A DNA stretch of 64,000 nucleotides from positions 1 through 64,000 of the forward strand of contig CAYYBE010000008.1 of assembly GCA_964470345.1 (NCBI GenBank), in the 5' to 3' direction. This document shows positions 16,837-24,950 of the stretch, piece by piece. Numbering within the stretch: position 1 is the first letter of the stretch; the number at the start of each line of letters is the position of its first letter. Under the pieces are notes generated by a model. It saw only the letters and a list, made by a program, of their open reading frames with translations. It had not been told where the DNA came from and made no database searches. Both the position numbers and the translations under genes were made by a program. Source of the stretch: CAYYBE01 sp964470345 (lineage in GTDB: Bacteria; Babelota; Babeliae; Babelales; Babelaceae).

Positions 16837-17958
16837 ATGGCAAAACAGTTTTCAATTGATCAGAAAAGCTTATTCTCGCTCTTAAATTCAATGCAACCAA
16901 TTTGTAGTAAGCGAACAACGCTTGATACAACAACAGCGATTCTGTTTCAGGTAAGTCATCGAGAATTGGTCTTAAAAAGCACCGATCTTGAGATTAGCAT
17001 GCAAGCAAGTTGCACCGTAGGGAGCAGCACCTTAACAGAAGGGGAAAGCTTTCTCGTTCCCGGAAAACGGATCTTTGATGTCGTCAAAGAATTTGAGGGA
17101 AATGTTGTTTGCTCTTTAAAAAGTAATCAACTTGCTTTACAAGCAGGTTCGGTAAAAATGATGCTCAACATTCAAGATGCACAGGAGTTTCCTCCTTTTC
17201 CTGAGCGCATTGAAAATCTTATGCATATCGAAACAGCACTGCTGGCAAGCATGCTCGAAAAAGTTTCATTTCTTATTCCACAAAACAGTCCAAATGGCGC
17301 GCTTACGGGTCTGTTTTTGGAGATCACTGATCGCGAGATGAAGATGACCGCAACTGATGGTCACTGTTTAGCGCAAGCAAGAACTTCAAAATATACGTTA
17401 CCGCAATCACGCTCGTGGTTAATCCCGCGAAGGGCGATCTTCGAATTAAAAAAGATTATTGATGCAATGAAAGAGCCGCTTATTTTTGTTGGTACCTGCG
17501 GTAACCAATTAGTTTTTTCAGGCGAATCATTTAACTTTTTCACCAAAGTATTAGCTGACCAATTTCCTGCCTATGAAGCCGTACTGGATAAGACTGAATT
17601 TCTTCCTGCACAAATCGATCGCGCAAGCTTCTCCAAGACCCTGCGCCGCTCAACTTCTTTGCTCTCAGGGCAATTTTTAGCGACGCAATTTGAGTTTGAC
17701 ACGAATACCGTTCACGTCGCGCTCACCAATAAAGAAGTGGGTACGCTTGATGAACAGGTTACGGTAGAAGGGTACACGGGGGCTAAGATCGACATGCGCT
17801 TTTACGCGCCCTATGTTTTAAGTGGGCTGCAGGCATTGCCCGATGAACGGGTGACGTTCTTTTTGAAAAATAGCACACGGCCATTAATTTTCGAATCCCA
17901 ATCGAACGATGTTGCAATGACCTACTTGGTTATGCCGGTATCGGTCAGTTCAAATTAG
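16837..17958 (+). CDS. dnaN: DNA polymerase III beta sliding clamp
   Basis: A 373-residue protein of normal length for the ring-shaped processivity clamp of the replicative polymerase. Three repeated clamp domains fit about residues 1-120, 125-245 and 250-373. Typical features are the N-terminal TTTAILFQVSHRELVLKSTD segment, the central MTATDGHCLA and the C-terminal YLVMPV ending. dnaN commonly precedes recF; here the two are 1.7 kb apart, with five small opposite-strand genes between them. dnaA is not in the window. Confidence 0.95.
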   Translation: MAKQFSIDQKSLFSLLNSMQPICSKRTTLDTTTAILFQVSHRELVLKSTDLEISMQASCTVGSSTLTEGESFLVPGKRIFDVVKEFEGNVVCSLKSNQLALQAGSVKMMLNIQDAQEFPPFPERIENLMHIETALLASMLEKVSFLIPQNSPNGALTGLFLEITDREMKMTATDGHCLAQARTSKYTLPQSRSWLIPRRAIFELKKIIDAMKEPLIFVGTCGNQLVFSGESFNFFTKVLADQFPAYEAVLDKTEFLPAQIDRASFSKTLRRSTSLLSGQFLATQFEFDTNTVHVALTNKEVGTLDEQVTVEGYTGAKIDMRFYAPYVLSGLQALPDERVTFFLKNSTRPLIFESQSNDVAMTYLVMPVSVSSN

Positions 17959-17981
17959 AGCTCTTGGTTTGAAAGAGATCC

Positions 17982-18015
17982 GTTAAAAAGGGGAGAAATT
18001 TCTCCCCTTTTTAAC
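17982..18015. terminator. Perfect bidirectional terminator after dnaN
   Basis: A perfect 34-base palindrome with an A tract on one side and a T tract on the other (arms GTTAAAAAGGGGAGAAA and its complement). It lies between the convergent dnaN and the small gene ending at 18017, so it can stop transcription from both sides. Confidence 0.85.
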
Positions 18016-18016
18016 A

Positions 18017-18325
18017 TTAATTGTTTCGCCACTCACATGAGCATTGTAAGCAATTATTTACGCAATTTCCTATCACTTGGTAATTACCAAGTGCCTGTTG
18101 GCTAGGAAGCAGGCGATCATTTATTGCACTGCATTCCTTTTGTAAGGGGACGTTTGTTCTTTTGCATGCGTCATTAAGTTCAGCCATTTTCTGAAGCTCT
18201 AATCTCTTTCGCCGGGGCCCGGCTTGAATTCCCGAAGTGTTTGCTGGTTGGCAAACAATACACTCGGCAGCAAGATAACTTGCTGAGCTCAAAAGAGCTG
18301 CTATGAGCAATGTTTTACGAATCAT
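18017..18325 (-). CDS. Small exported Cys protein, CxxC...CLQCxC type
   Basis: A 102-residue protein with signal peptide MIRKTLLIAALLSSASYLAA, then CIVC right after the predicted cleavage site and CNNCLQ... reading NCVNNCLQCSCEW at the C-terminus. Eight cysteines sit in the mature part, suggesting disulfides or metal binding. It is a clear paralog of the gene at 18641: both share SYLAA[ED]CxxC near the start and CLQC[ST]C near the end. It is the last gene of the minus-strand cluster between dnaN and recF. Function unknown. Confidence 0.7.
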   Translation of the reverse strand: MIRKTLLIAALLSSASYLAAECIVCQPANTSGIQAGPRRKRLELQKMAELNDACKRTNVPLQKECSAINDRLLPSQQALGNYQVIGNCVNNCLQCSCEWRNN

Positions 18326-18340
18326 ATTATTCTTTCATTA

Positions 18341-18366
18341 AAAAGGGCGGAGAAAACGCCGCCCTT
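18341..18366 (-). terminator. Rho-independent terminator inside the small-gene cluster
   Basis: Read on the minus strand: AAGGGCGG, 8-base loop, CCGCCCTT, followed by TTTAATG. It lies between the 47-residue gene (ends 18419) and the downstream 102-residue gene (starts 18325), so the latter is probably transcribed separately. Confidence 0.7.
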
Positions 18367-18418
18367 AATTACGTATAACCGCAACGTTTATGGACCTCTT
18401 GTGAAGAAGAGGGCTATT

Positions 18419-18562
18419 TTAACGGTGGTTGCTTGGCTTAGGACGTGGGGCTGAGTGAGCTGAGCATCCACATTTGCCTGATACAACATCAAGTACTGGC
18501 AAAACTGCTGTACTGATCGTAAGCACAACGCTCATCAGAACCATAAGTTTACGCATATTCAT
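18419..18562 (-). CDS. Tiny exported peptide
   Basis: A 47-residue frame read from the reverse complement behind AAAAAGGAG, a strong ribosome-binding site 5 bases before ATG. The N-terminus (MNMRKLMVLMSVVLTISTAV) is a signal peptide or membrane anchor. The remaining part contains KCGCSAHS and a basic, Pro/His-rich end. No family recognised. It is one of five minus-strand exported genes in the dnaN-recF gap. Confidence 0.6.
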   Translation of the reverse strand: MNMRKLMVLMSVVLTISTAVLPVLDVVSGKCGCSAHSAPRPKPSNHR

Positions 18563-18610
18563 AACGACTCCTTTTTGTTAGAAATAAAAAATTAAACGCT
18601 CGTTTTTTGT

Positions 18611-18635
18611 TGTGAAGATCCCGCGCGACGTTTCA
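18611..18635 (+). repeat. Internally deleted copy of the 100-base dispersed repeat
   Basis: TGTGAAGATCCCGCGC joined directly to GACGTTTCA. These are the two ends of the long element found at 41982-42082 and 25431-25530, with the internal palindromes missing. A second short copy lies at 43631-43652. The junction falls at a GCGC word present at both ends of the long form, consistent with deletion between short direct repeats. Confidence 0.6.
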
Positions 18636-18640
18636 ATACT

Positions 18641-18904
18641 TCAATCGCTGCAAGTGCACTGCAAGCAGCCGTCTTTGCTGCAAACACCCCAAACCTTAGA
18701 GTAACCGTCGTCGGCATTTTCGCACCTAAATCCGCTATTTATGCAAGCTTGGGCGTTAGCTCGGTCTGCGTGAGCCGTAACAGCTCTACGATCCTTTCCA
18801 GTTTTAGCACCCGAAAAATCTTCGATTACGCAGGGCGCACAGTCAGCAGCAAGATAACTTGTTGCGCAGGTGCTTAAACATAATAATAATGTATGATAGT
18901 TCAT
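18641..18904 (-). CDS. Small exported Cys protein, CxxC...CLQCxC type
   Basis: An 87-residue protein behind GAAGGA with signal peptide MNYHTLLLCLSTCATSYLAA, then CAPC directly after it and CLQCTCSD at the C-terminus. The conserved ends make it a paralog of the gene at 18017, while the middle (CINSGFRCENADDGYS) is different. Even numbers of spaced cysteines suggest a disulfide-stabilised exported protein. Function unknown. Confidence 0.72.
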   Translation of the reverse strand: MNYHTLLLCLSTCATSYLAADCAPCVIEDFSGAKTGKDRRAVTAHADRANAQACINSGFRCENADDGYSKVWGVCSKDGCLQCTCSD

Positions 18905-18915
18905 GGCCTTCCTTC

Positions 18916-19152
18916 TCAGTTACAAATTGCCATGGCTTCTTTGATTGCAGCTTTTTGGGCCAGCTGTTCTTGAGAAGCAGTGTCGGCTATTGCTTCATAT
19001 TTTCCTTGCAAACAAGCACAAAAGAGGCGGGTATTACTGCCACCGCCATAATTGCGCGCGGGGTCTATCTGATTGGCGCAGTATTGGATATCACTGCAGA
19101 AATTTGGTGCCGCGAAAAAAACGAGCACAAGAGCTACGATTATTTTTTTCAT
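18916..19152 (-). CDS. Small exported protein
   Basis: A 78-residue protein. I start it at the ATG ending at 19152 because it follows GGGAG and opens a signal peptide (MKKIIVALVLVFFAAPNFC); a longer upstream frame has neither. Mature cysteines occur in DIQYCANQID, FCACLQG and at the C-terminal AICN. Its ATG overlaps the TGA of the upstream gene in an ATGA junction, so the two are translationally coupled. No family recognised. Confidence 0.65.
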   Translation of the reverse strand: MKKIIVALVLVFFAAPNFCSDIQYCANQIDPARNYGGGSNTRLFCACLQGKYEAIADTASQEQLAQKAAIKEAMAICN

Positions 19153-19319
19153 AGAACGCTCCCTGGCTTTATAGGTTGAGTAATTGCGCGCTTGGCGGCG
19201 CAATTTGGAGCTGAAGAACCGAGAGGGCAGTCTTCAATTTCATCAAGGGCAACAATCTGTGAAATTGAAATACCAAGCAGGGTGATCGCAAAACTGAGGA
19301 AAAAGATCTTTAATTTCAT
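19149..19319 (-). CDS. Tiny exported protein, coupled to the next gene
   Basis: A 56-residue frame read from the reverse complement: signal-peptide-like MKLKIFFLSFAITLLGISIS, then a short mature part with two cysteines (DCPLGSSAPNC). Its TGA overlaps the ATG of the following gene in ATGA. This is the first gene of the minus-strand cluster. Its own ribosome-binding site (AAAGATG) is weak. Function unknown. Confidence 0.55.
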   Translation of the reverse strand: MKLKIFFLSFAITLLGISISQIVALDEIEDCPLGSSAPNCAAKRAITQPIKPGSVL

Positions 19320-19638
19320 ACAACATCTTTCTTATAAATTTAAAGCTACGCTGTTCTTACTACCAGCCTACCATGAAATAATTTCAGTATGCAATATTTC
19401 GACAATCACTCGCTTTGATAAACTGTCAACCCGTCTTCGCCCGATCCGTGCGTTCAGCTCGGCGGGCTACGCCGGGCACGGCCCATCCTAAGTCTTCAGA
19501 AAGCTATCTCTACGCAGCCGTGAAGACCTACGGAGGGCAGGCCCAGTCTTCGCTGCAACCCCGTCCCCGTGTCCGCAGGAGGCAACTAAGCACAAGTATG
19601 ATAGACTAGCTCTAGAGTAATCATAACGAGGCCACCCC
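19320..19638. other. Intergenic stretch before recF
   Basis: About 319 bases between the divergent small-gene cluster and recF. I see no gene. It contains a GC-rich palindromic segment around 19455-19485 and an inverted repeat pairing GTCTTC near 19493 with GAAGAC near 19524. The last 40 bases contain TATGAT near 19598, a possible recF -10 box. The first 100 bases are AT-rich and may hold the promoter of the minus-strand cluster. Confidence 0.4.
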
Positions 19639-20718
19639 ATGCAAATTCGCTCGCTTGAGCTTAAAAATTTCCGCTGCTTTCCCTCATACCGCCAAAACTT
19701 TGCCGGTCCCCTCACGTTGATCCAGGGAGATAACGGCTCCGGCAAGACGTCGATTCTTGAAGCCCTCTATTACGCCTGCTATGTTAAATCATTTCGAACT
19801 CATAAAAGTGGGGAAGTTGCAAAAAGCGGGGAGCCATCGTTTTTCATCAAAGTTGTGGTTGAAGATGGAGCGGGACAAGAGCACACGCTCAGCGTTGGCT
19901 TCGATCAAGGCAAAAAAGAGGTCAAGGTTAACGGGAAAGCGGTCACCTCATACAAAGAGCTTGTCTCCCTTTATCGCGTTGTAGCAATCACGGAAGATGA
20001 TCTTTTATTGATTAAGGGAGAACCTGAAATTAGAAGAACCTTTATTGACCAGGTTCTGCTGACCGGTAACCCCTCCTATGGGACAACCGTCAGTACCTAT
20101 CGCGCACATCTTAAACAGCGGAACGCCCTGATCAATTCCCCCCAATTTTTTGATCAGCACCTGCTTACCCTCTGGACCGAAAAGCTCTGGGCCTTGTCTG
20201 AAGCCATTCGCCAAGAACGGTGCCAGATTATCACTAAACTTGAACAGCAGGCAAATAAGCTTATTACTTCTTATTTCCCTGAATTGGGGAAGCTTACCTG
20301 CACCTACCAGATTCCTGAAGAGAATCAGGGAGTAGTTAGTGTTAAGCAATGGCTTGTGCAGTCGGGGGAACATGAGCGACATGCCCAACGGACCCTTTTT
20401 GGTCCCCACCTTGATGATATTCGTTTTGAACTGGGGTCATTAGCTTGTAAGCAATACGCGTCACGAGGGCAACAAAAATTGGTTGCCGTTATCCTTAAGC
20501 TCGCCCACCTTGGATTAGTTTGCGATAAGGGGGCGGTTGTTCTGCTCGACGATTTCATGACCGACTTTGACCCGGAGCGAGCACGAGTACTCTTAGAGCT
20601 CCTGAAGAGTTATCAGACTCACCTTCTCTTCACAACACCCCTGGCTCGCGAACAGGCTCTCTATCTGTTTAATAAAGAGTTCGAAACTCTGAGCATTACG
20701 GGTTCAAAGGGAAATTAA
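19639..20718 (+). CDS. recF: RecF recombination mediator ATPase
   Basis: A 359-residue SMC-like ABC ATPase that helps load RecA at gaps with RecO and RecR. It begins with the family's MQIRSLELKNFRCF signature, has Walker A GDNGSGKTS (about 30-38), the conserved FGPHLDDI (about 253-260), the signature region YASRGQQKL (about 272-280) and Walker B VVLLDDFMTDFD (about 300-311). Length is normal. It normally sits directly after dnaN; here it keeps the orientation but is separated by the exported small-gene cluster. Confidence 0.95.
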   Translation: MQIRSLELKNFRCFPSYRQNFAGPLTLIQGDNGSGKTSILEALYYACYVKSFRTHKSGEVAKSGEPSFFIKVVVEDGAGQEHTLSVGFDQGKKEVKVNGKAVTSYKELVSLYRVVAITEDDLLLIKGEPEIRRTFIDQVLLTGNPSYGTTVSTYRAHLKQRNALINSPQFFDQHLLTLWTEKLWALSEAIRQERCQIITKLEQQANKLITSYFPELGKLTCTYQIPEENQGVVSVKQWLVQSGEHERHAQRTLFGPHLDDIRFELGSLACKQYASRGQQKLVAVILKLAHLGLVCDKGAVVLLDDFMTDFDPERARVLLELLKSYQTHLLFTTPLAREQALYLFNKEFETLSITGSKGN

Positions 20719-20835
20719 AAAGAATAATAAAAGAAACATTTGACTTCTGTGGAAAAATGCTCATACTGGAAATGAGTGAATTTTTCAAAGAGGTTTGCTC
20801 AACTTAATTTAGGCTTCATTACTACTCTCCTTTTT

Positions 20836-20876
20836 CCACCGCACTGGTATTTTTACTAGTGCGGTGGTTGTTTTTT
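20836..20876 (+). terminator. Rho-independent terminator downstream of recF
   Basis: CCACCGCACT (20836-20845) pairs with AGTGCGGTGG (20858-20867) around a 12-base loop, followed by TTGTTTTTT. It is 118 bases after the recF stop. It could also act in the opposite sense only weakly. Confidence 0.85.
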
Positions 20877-20907
20877 AAGGAGATTTTTACTAGTACGGCC
20901 GCGTCCG

Positions 20908-20960
20908 TTCGTAGTTTTCTTAACTTCGTAAGAGATAACCTACGGAAAGCGTAGATGGTC
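20908..20960 (+). repeat. 53-base dispersed hairpin element, copy A
   Basis: One of three related intergenic copies (also 23481-23533 and 37950-38001). The shared core is TTTTCTT-ACTTCGTAAGAGATAAC, then a GAAA segment, then GTAGA-TGG. The outer stem GTTTTCT pairs with GGAAAGC through two G-U pairs; the other copies show compensating changes in the same stem. It lies just after the recF terminator and before the ankyrin gene. Confidence 0.65.
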
Positions 20961-20970
20961 GGTTGTTTTT

Positions 20971-21232
20971 TTAAAGGCGTGCTGATTGTAAATAAGTCGC
21001 AATCTCTTTATGCCCACTGTAACGGGCCAGGCCTAAGGCCGTTTTACCAAACGGGCCCCGTACGTTTATATCTGCTCCCGCTGTTTCAACCAAAAATTTG
21101 ACTACGTCAGTGTGCCCATGGTACGCAGCAAGCATGAGGGCCGTCATACTTTTATCATCTCGCGCATTAATCATGAACGGAAGCGCACGAAAACAGTAGT
21201 AGTATCGCCATCACCTGTTTTAGAATTTCCAT
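20971..21232 (-). pseudogene. Frameshifted ankyrin-repeat lipoprotein gene
   Basis: An ATG at 21232 behind AGGAG opens a lipoprotein signal (MEILKQVMAILLLFSCASVHD) that hits a stop after 21 codons. One base over, the frame continues as two ankyrin repeats (MTALMLAAYHGHTDVVKFL and FGKTALGLARYSGHKEIATYL) to 20971. A single-base change near 21165 would join signal and repeats into one protein of about 86 residues, similar in plan to the neighbouring ankyrin lipoprotein at 21364. It may be a real frameshift or a base-calling error in the assembly. Confidence 0.65.
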
Positions 21233-21363
21233 ACGACATTCTCCTGCGAAATTGAGGGTTAGCTCTTTGGTTTCATAGTTTTTAGTGTAGTAGAACGCAG
21301 GACGCTTGAACGAGAGAACGAAGGGAAAGATCTAAAGAAACGGGGCTGGCGCATACGTAGAAC

Positions 21364-21699
21364 TTACTGCGCCCCAGCCTGCTTAAGTACATTTACGATA
21401 TCCGATCTTCCCAGCTTCGTGGCTTCGCTCAATGCAGTTTGGCCAAACCCATTTTTTGCATTTACCGGAAATCTTGCCCTAATGAGGACATTTACAACAT
21501 CAAGGTGCCCACCGCTAGCGGCCGCTTTTAAGGCACCACTATCACGAAATCCTGCACTAATAAGATAATTCACCCGATCAAGGTCCCCATTGCCAGCAGC
21601 TGCTACCAGGGCTTTATTTCCGTCATAATTTGCGGAAACGCACCCCGCGGAGATAAGCGTCGCTCCAAACAACAATAGAGTTTGCAAAGATAGTTTCAT
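21364..21699 (-). CDS. Ankyrin-repeat lipoprotein
   Basis: A 111-residue protein behind AAAGGAG with a lipoprotein signal peptide (MKLSLQTLLLFGATLISAGC; lipobox ISAGC, lipidated Cys 20). Three ankyrin-type helices pairs fill the mature part: NKALVAAAGNGDLDRVNYLI, ALKAAASGGHLDVVNVLI and FGQTALSEATKLGRSDIVNVL. Ankyrin repeats bind proteins; being lipid-anchored it probably faces the periplasm or cell exterior. It is upstream of the frameshifted relative at 20971 on the same strand, with 131 bases between. Confidence 0.82.
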   Translation of the reverse strand: MKLSLQTLLLFGATLISAGCVSANYDGNKALVAAAGNGDLDRVNYLISAGFRDSGALKAAASGGHLDVVNVLIRARFPVNAKNGFGQTALSEATKLGRSDIVNVLKQAGAQ

Positions 21700-22343
21700 C
21701 GTACTCCTTTTTTAGTTCCCCGCCTACGCGGGATGGTTTAAAGATTGTTCCTCTGTCTTCAGTCTACGGGATCGGGGAAATACTAAGCAAGGGATAAGCA
21801 AAGTTATCAGACTCCCGCTTGAGAGTTTGTTAAGGCCCCCTGTGAGCAAGCGCGCGGCCGTCATAAGCCGCAGCACGCTCTCCAACGTACGATCGCCCAC
21901 CAAAGAAAAACTACCAGTCGATCAAGACTTCTTGCCCGAAACGGGCAAGGCTACCACGCCAAGCACGACAAGCTGAGCGTCGGGTGCGCAGCAATCCCAT
22001 TGCCAAGCAACCCGTTACACGCGAAAGCCGTCGTGCGCAACTACCAAAGCCCTGTCAAACCCCAATAACCCAACTACCCCACGGTAAGGCGGGGAACGGC
22101 ACCCAAGCGCGAAGCGAAAAAGGGAAAAGAAAAATTGGGGCGCTGCCCCAAACCCCGTGAAGAGTAAAAAAAGCGAGAAAGACCGAACGACCCGTACTTC
22201 GCTTCTTCGATGAAGCAAAGCTCTCGAAGTTTCAAGCTACGTAGGGCTAAAAATTACTTTGCCCAAGTAATTTTTAGGTTAACATAATAACCATTATCAG
22301 ACGCTAGAAAAAGACGACAAGAATCGCGCCAAGATAAGAAATC
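21700..22343. other. Gene-poor stretch of about 640 bases
   Basis: No convincing coding frame. A 67-residue minus-strand frame (22015-22218) has Phe/Arg-rich low-quality sequence and no start signals. The region is more GC-rich than its surroundings. It contains a perfect hairpin CTTGCCCG-AAA-CGGGCAAG near 21932-21950 and a GGGGCGCTGCCCC palindrome near 22137. It could be a non-coding RNA locus or the remains of a decayed gene. I could not match it to RNase P RNA, tmRNA or SRP RNA. Confidence 0.4.
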
Positions 22344-22808
22344 TTAAGAGTTCCTATAGGAAACTACCAGAATGGGCAAAGTTTCGTCTAAATTGAAATC
22401 TGAGAGCTTTTGCTCGAAATGCCAAAACCAGGGGGTGGCGAGCAGCTCGGGCGTGCATTCGACCCACACAAAGTCGTAATAAAACTCCTCGAGCAAAAAA
22501 GATTCAAGAGAACTTGAGAGCGCAAGCGAACCGGCGAGCGCAAGATCATCGTAGAGGCGAATAATATTTGACGCGAGTGATTCGCCGCAGGTCGTTAAAC
22601 AAGCGACCTGTTTATTCGCCGCCAAAGAGCCAAGAAACGTATGAATGAAAATTCTACCATCGGCAAGCGACTCTACATCAACATGGTGAATTCCTGGAGT
22701 AAGAAAGAGATCTTGGAAAGCAAGAATCTGCTGATCCGATAAACGATCAAGCTTATCAAAGCAATGAATACGACGAGCATTTTCATATACATGATGACCG
22801 CTTCTCAT
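22344..22808 (-). CDS. Conserved-looking hypothetical protein
   Basis: A 154-residue protein behind a strong GGGGGAGG ribosome-binding site. No signal peptide or membrane segment; composition is that of a soluble cytoplasmic protein rich in Leu, Glu and aromatic residues (FYYDFVWVECTPELLATPWF). It is the last gene of the run rplI-dnaB-ruvC, 81 bases after ruvC. I do not recognise the family. Its place beside the replication and recombination genes is the only hint of function. Confidence 0.65.
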   Translation of the reverse strand: MRSGHHVYENARRIHCFDKLDRLSDQQILAFQDLFLTPGIHHVDVESLADGRIFIHTFLGSLAANKQVACLTTCGESLASNIIRLYDDLALAGSLALSSSLESFLLEEFYYDFVWVECTPELLATPWFWHFEQKLSDFNLDETLPILVVSYRNS

Positions 22809-22889
22809 AGCACCTCCCCCTTGCCAACGACATGATCACCTGTCGAAGATCAAGATACTCTAATCCAGAAGGAAGATGCAAGAGTTTGC

Positions 22890-23393
22890 TTAACGAATTG
22901 CCTGTTTAGACTGCCATACCCCACACAATGTAACCGCAAGAGCGTCGGTCACATCAAGCTTAGATGGCATGACAAGGGAAGGAAAAAGCCGCAAAACAAC
23001 GCGCGCAACCTGCTCTTTCTCCGCGCCGCCAAAGCCGGTCAGCGAAGACTTTACCTGCCGTGGGGCAAATTCATGAATGGCCAATGCGTAGCGGTCGGCA
23101 AGAAGATACAAAATACCACGCAAATAACCAAGCTTTAAAAAGTTCTGAGCGTTTTTACCAAGAAACGGCGTCTCAAGCGCAATCTCCGTAACGCCATGTA
23201 AACGAATCTTTTCATCAAAGAATGTATGAAACATCCCCAAGCGACGTGATAATGGCAACGTACTATTCATACGCAAAGCGCCATAATCTATTAAACTAGT
23301 CGTCGGACGTCCGGGACAAGAAGTATCTTGCTTCACTACACCGAAACCGGCTGTTACGCAGCCGGGATCTATACCAAGAATAACTCTGGACAT
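22890..23393 (-). CDS. ruvC: Holliday junction resolvase RuvC
   Basis: A 167-residue endonuclease of normal length that cuts Holliday junctions with RuvAB. It has the RNase H-like fold signatures: GIDPG with the first catalytic Asp (residue 9), ALETPFLGKN with catalytic Glu near 71, and the C-terminal DVTDALAVTLC with the last acidic residues. The start follows GGGAG. It lies 158 bases downstream of dnaB on the same strand, a gap that contains a copy of the 53-base hairpin element. Confidence 0.94.
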   Translation of the reverse strand: MSRVILGIDPGCVTAGFGVVKQDTSCPGRPTTSLIDYGALRMNSTLPLSRRLGMFHTFFDEKIRLHGVTEIALETPFLGKNAQNFLKLGYLRGILYLLADRYALAIHEFAPRQVKSSLTGFGGAEKEQVARVVLRLFPSLVMPSKLDVTDALAVTLCGVWQSKQAIR

Positions 23394-23480
23394 TATCTAT
23401 CTCCCTTAACATCGCCCTCTATGAATTATCAGACACAAAACATCTCCCCAAATTACGAAGCCCCCCCTGGGCGTAGCCAG

Positions 23481-23533
23481 ACGTAGCTTTCTTTACTTCG
23501 CAAGAGATAACCCACAGAAAGCGTAGACTGGTC
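23481..23533 (+). repeat. 53-base dispersed hairpin element, copy B
   Basis: It lies in the dnaB-ruvC gap. The outer stem GCTTTCT pairs perfectly with AGAAAGC. In copy C the same stem is GTTTTCT with AGAAAAC, so a C-G pair has become T-A. Core ACTTCGCAAGAGATAACC is shared with the other copies. The compensating change suggests that the folded form matters. Confidence 0.68.
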
Positions 23534-23551
23534 AGACGCGACGACAAGCCC

Positions 23552-24919
23552 TCAAGACCCCTCATACTCATGAAACGTCGTCAACTCGCGCTGGAACTGC
23601 AAAAAGACCGTTCCCGTAGGACCGTTACGCTGCTTACCAATAATAAGTTCAGCCGACGCCGGGTCTTCAGTATCCGGATTATATACAATGTCTCGATACA
23701 AAAACATAATAAGATCAGCATCTTGCTCAATAGCACCAGACTCACGTAAATCAGAAAGCATCGGCCGTTTATCAACACGACCTTCAACCGCACGTGAAAG
23801 CTGCGAAAGTGCAATAATCGGAATTTCTAATTCTTTAGCAAGCGCTTTTAACGATCGCGAAATCTCAGAAACCTCTTGGTGACGGTTCTCATGCGTTTTT
23901 GACGAGTGGATCAGCTGCAAATAATCGATCACTAACAACTGCAAATTATGGTCACGCTTAAGTTTACGCGCTTTGGTTCGAATATCCATAATCGTCTGCA
24001 TAGCAGTATCATCAATAAAAAGCTTAAACTCTGCCAGTTGTGCAGCTGCGTTCGTAAGCTCGAGCCACTCATTAGACGTTAACGTCGCATTACGAATCGA
24101 GTGATGCGAAATACCCGATTGCGCCGATAAAAGACGTAAGACAAGTTGTTCGGCAGACATTTCTAACGAAAAAAAGCCAACAGACGCACCAGAAGCTGCT
24201 ACTTCGGCTGCATAGCGAAGCGCCAACGCCGTTTTACCCATCGAAGGACGAGCGGCTAACACAACCAAATCGGTCGCCTGAAAGCCTGAAGTAAACTCGT
24301 CGAGTTTCTTAAACCCTGTTGCCAATCCGGTAAGACCAACCCCATGCTCACGAATCGTTGCGAGATGCTGAAAGGTCTTTTTCAACCAAATCGTTAATTG
24401 CGTAAATGACTGCCGCGTACGCTTATCAGAAATCTGAAAAATCATCTTCTCAGCTTCATCAAGTACAGATTCGATACGTGCATCATCTTGTAAATAACAG
24501 TTGGCAACAATACCAGAGGCTGAACGGATCAATTCACGTAAAATCGCTTTTTCTTTGATAATGCGCGCATGCTGCTCCACAAGTCCGACCGCAGGAATAT
24601 CCTCTTGCAAAGAAACAAGGTAAACCAAACCACCAACAGCATCTAATGTCCCACGCTTTGCTAGTTCATCTTGCAAGGTAACCATATCAATGCGACGCAA
24701 CTGTTGAACAATGCCAAGCATCGCTTCAAAAATAGTTGCGTGTGCAGGAACATAAAAATCGGTGGGACGCAATACCTCAGCCGCAACAGCGAACTGCTCA
24801 TCATGCAAAAGCAATGAACCAAGCACCGCTCGCTCTGCTTCAATATTTGCTGGTGGCGTTTTCCCCACAAGCTGTAATGACTCATGCGGAACACGGCCCC
24901 GTTCATAGGTGGTAGGCAT
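23552..24919 (-). CDS. dnaB: Replicative DNA helicase DnaB
   Basis: A 455-residue hexameric helicase that unwinds DNA at the replication fork. The N-terminal DnaG-binding domain is at about residues 20-130 (NIEAERAVLGSLLL). The RecA-like motor domain has Walker A ARPSMGKTALAL (222-233), Walker B LLVIDYLQLI (about 330), and the DLRESGAIEQDADLIMFLYR segment typical of DnaB (about 390). Length is normal. rplI is 31 bases upstream on the same strand, the common rplI-dnaB arrangement. Confidence 0.96.
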   Translation of the reverse strand: MPTTYERGRVPHESLQLVGKTPPANIEAERAVLGSLLLHDEQFAVAAEVLRPTDFYVPAHATIFEAMLGIVQQLRRIDMVTLQDELAKRGTLDAVGGLVYLVSLQEDIPAVGLVEQHARIIKEKAILRELIRSASGIVANCYLQDDARIESVLDEAEKMIFQISDKRTRQSFTQLTIWLKKTFQHLATIREHGVGLTGLATGFKKLDEFTSGFQATDLVVLAARPSMGKTALALRYAAEVAASGASVGFFSLEMSAEQLVLRLLSAQSGISHHSIRNATLTSNEWLELTNAAAQLAEFKLFIDDTAMQTIMDIRTKARKLKRDHNLQLLVIDYLQLIHSSKTHENRHQEVSEISRSLKALAKELEIPIIALSQLSRAVEGRVDKRPMLSDLRESGAIEQDADLIMFLYRDIVYNPDTEDPASAELIIGKQRNGPTGTVFLQFQRELTTFHEYEGS

Positions 24920-24950
24920 ACGCCTCTTTCTCGAAAATCTGCGATATAAC

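Noticed and set aside
22015..22218. 67-residue minus-strand frame in the gene-poor stretch
   Set aside because: Low-complexity Phe/Arg-rich content, no ribosome-binding site, no recognisable fold.
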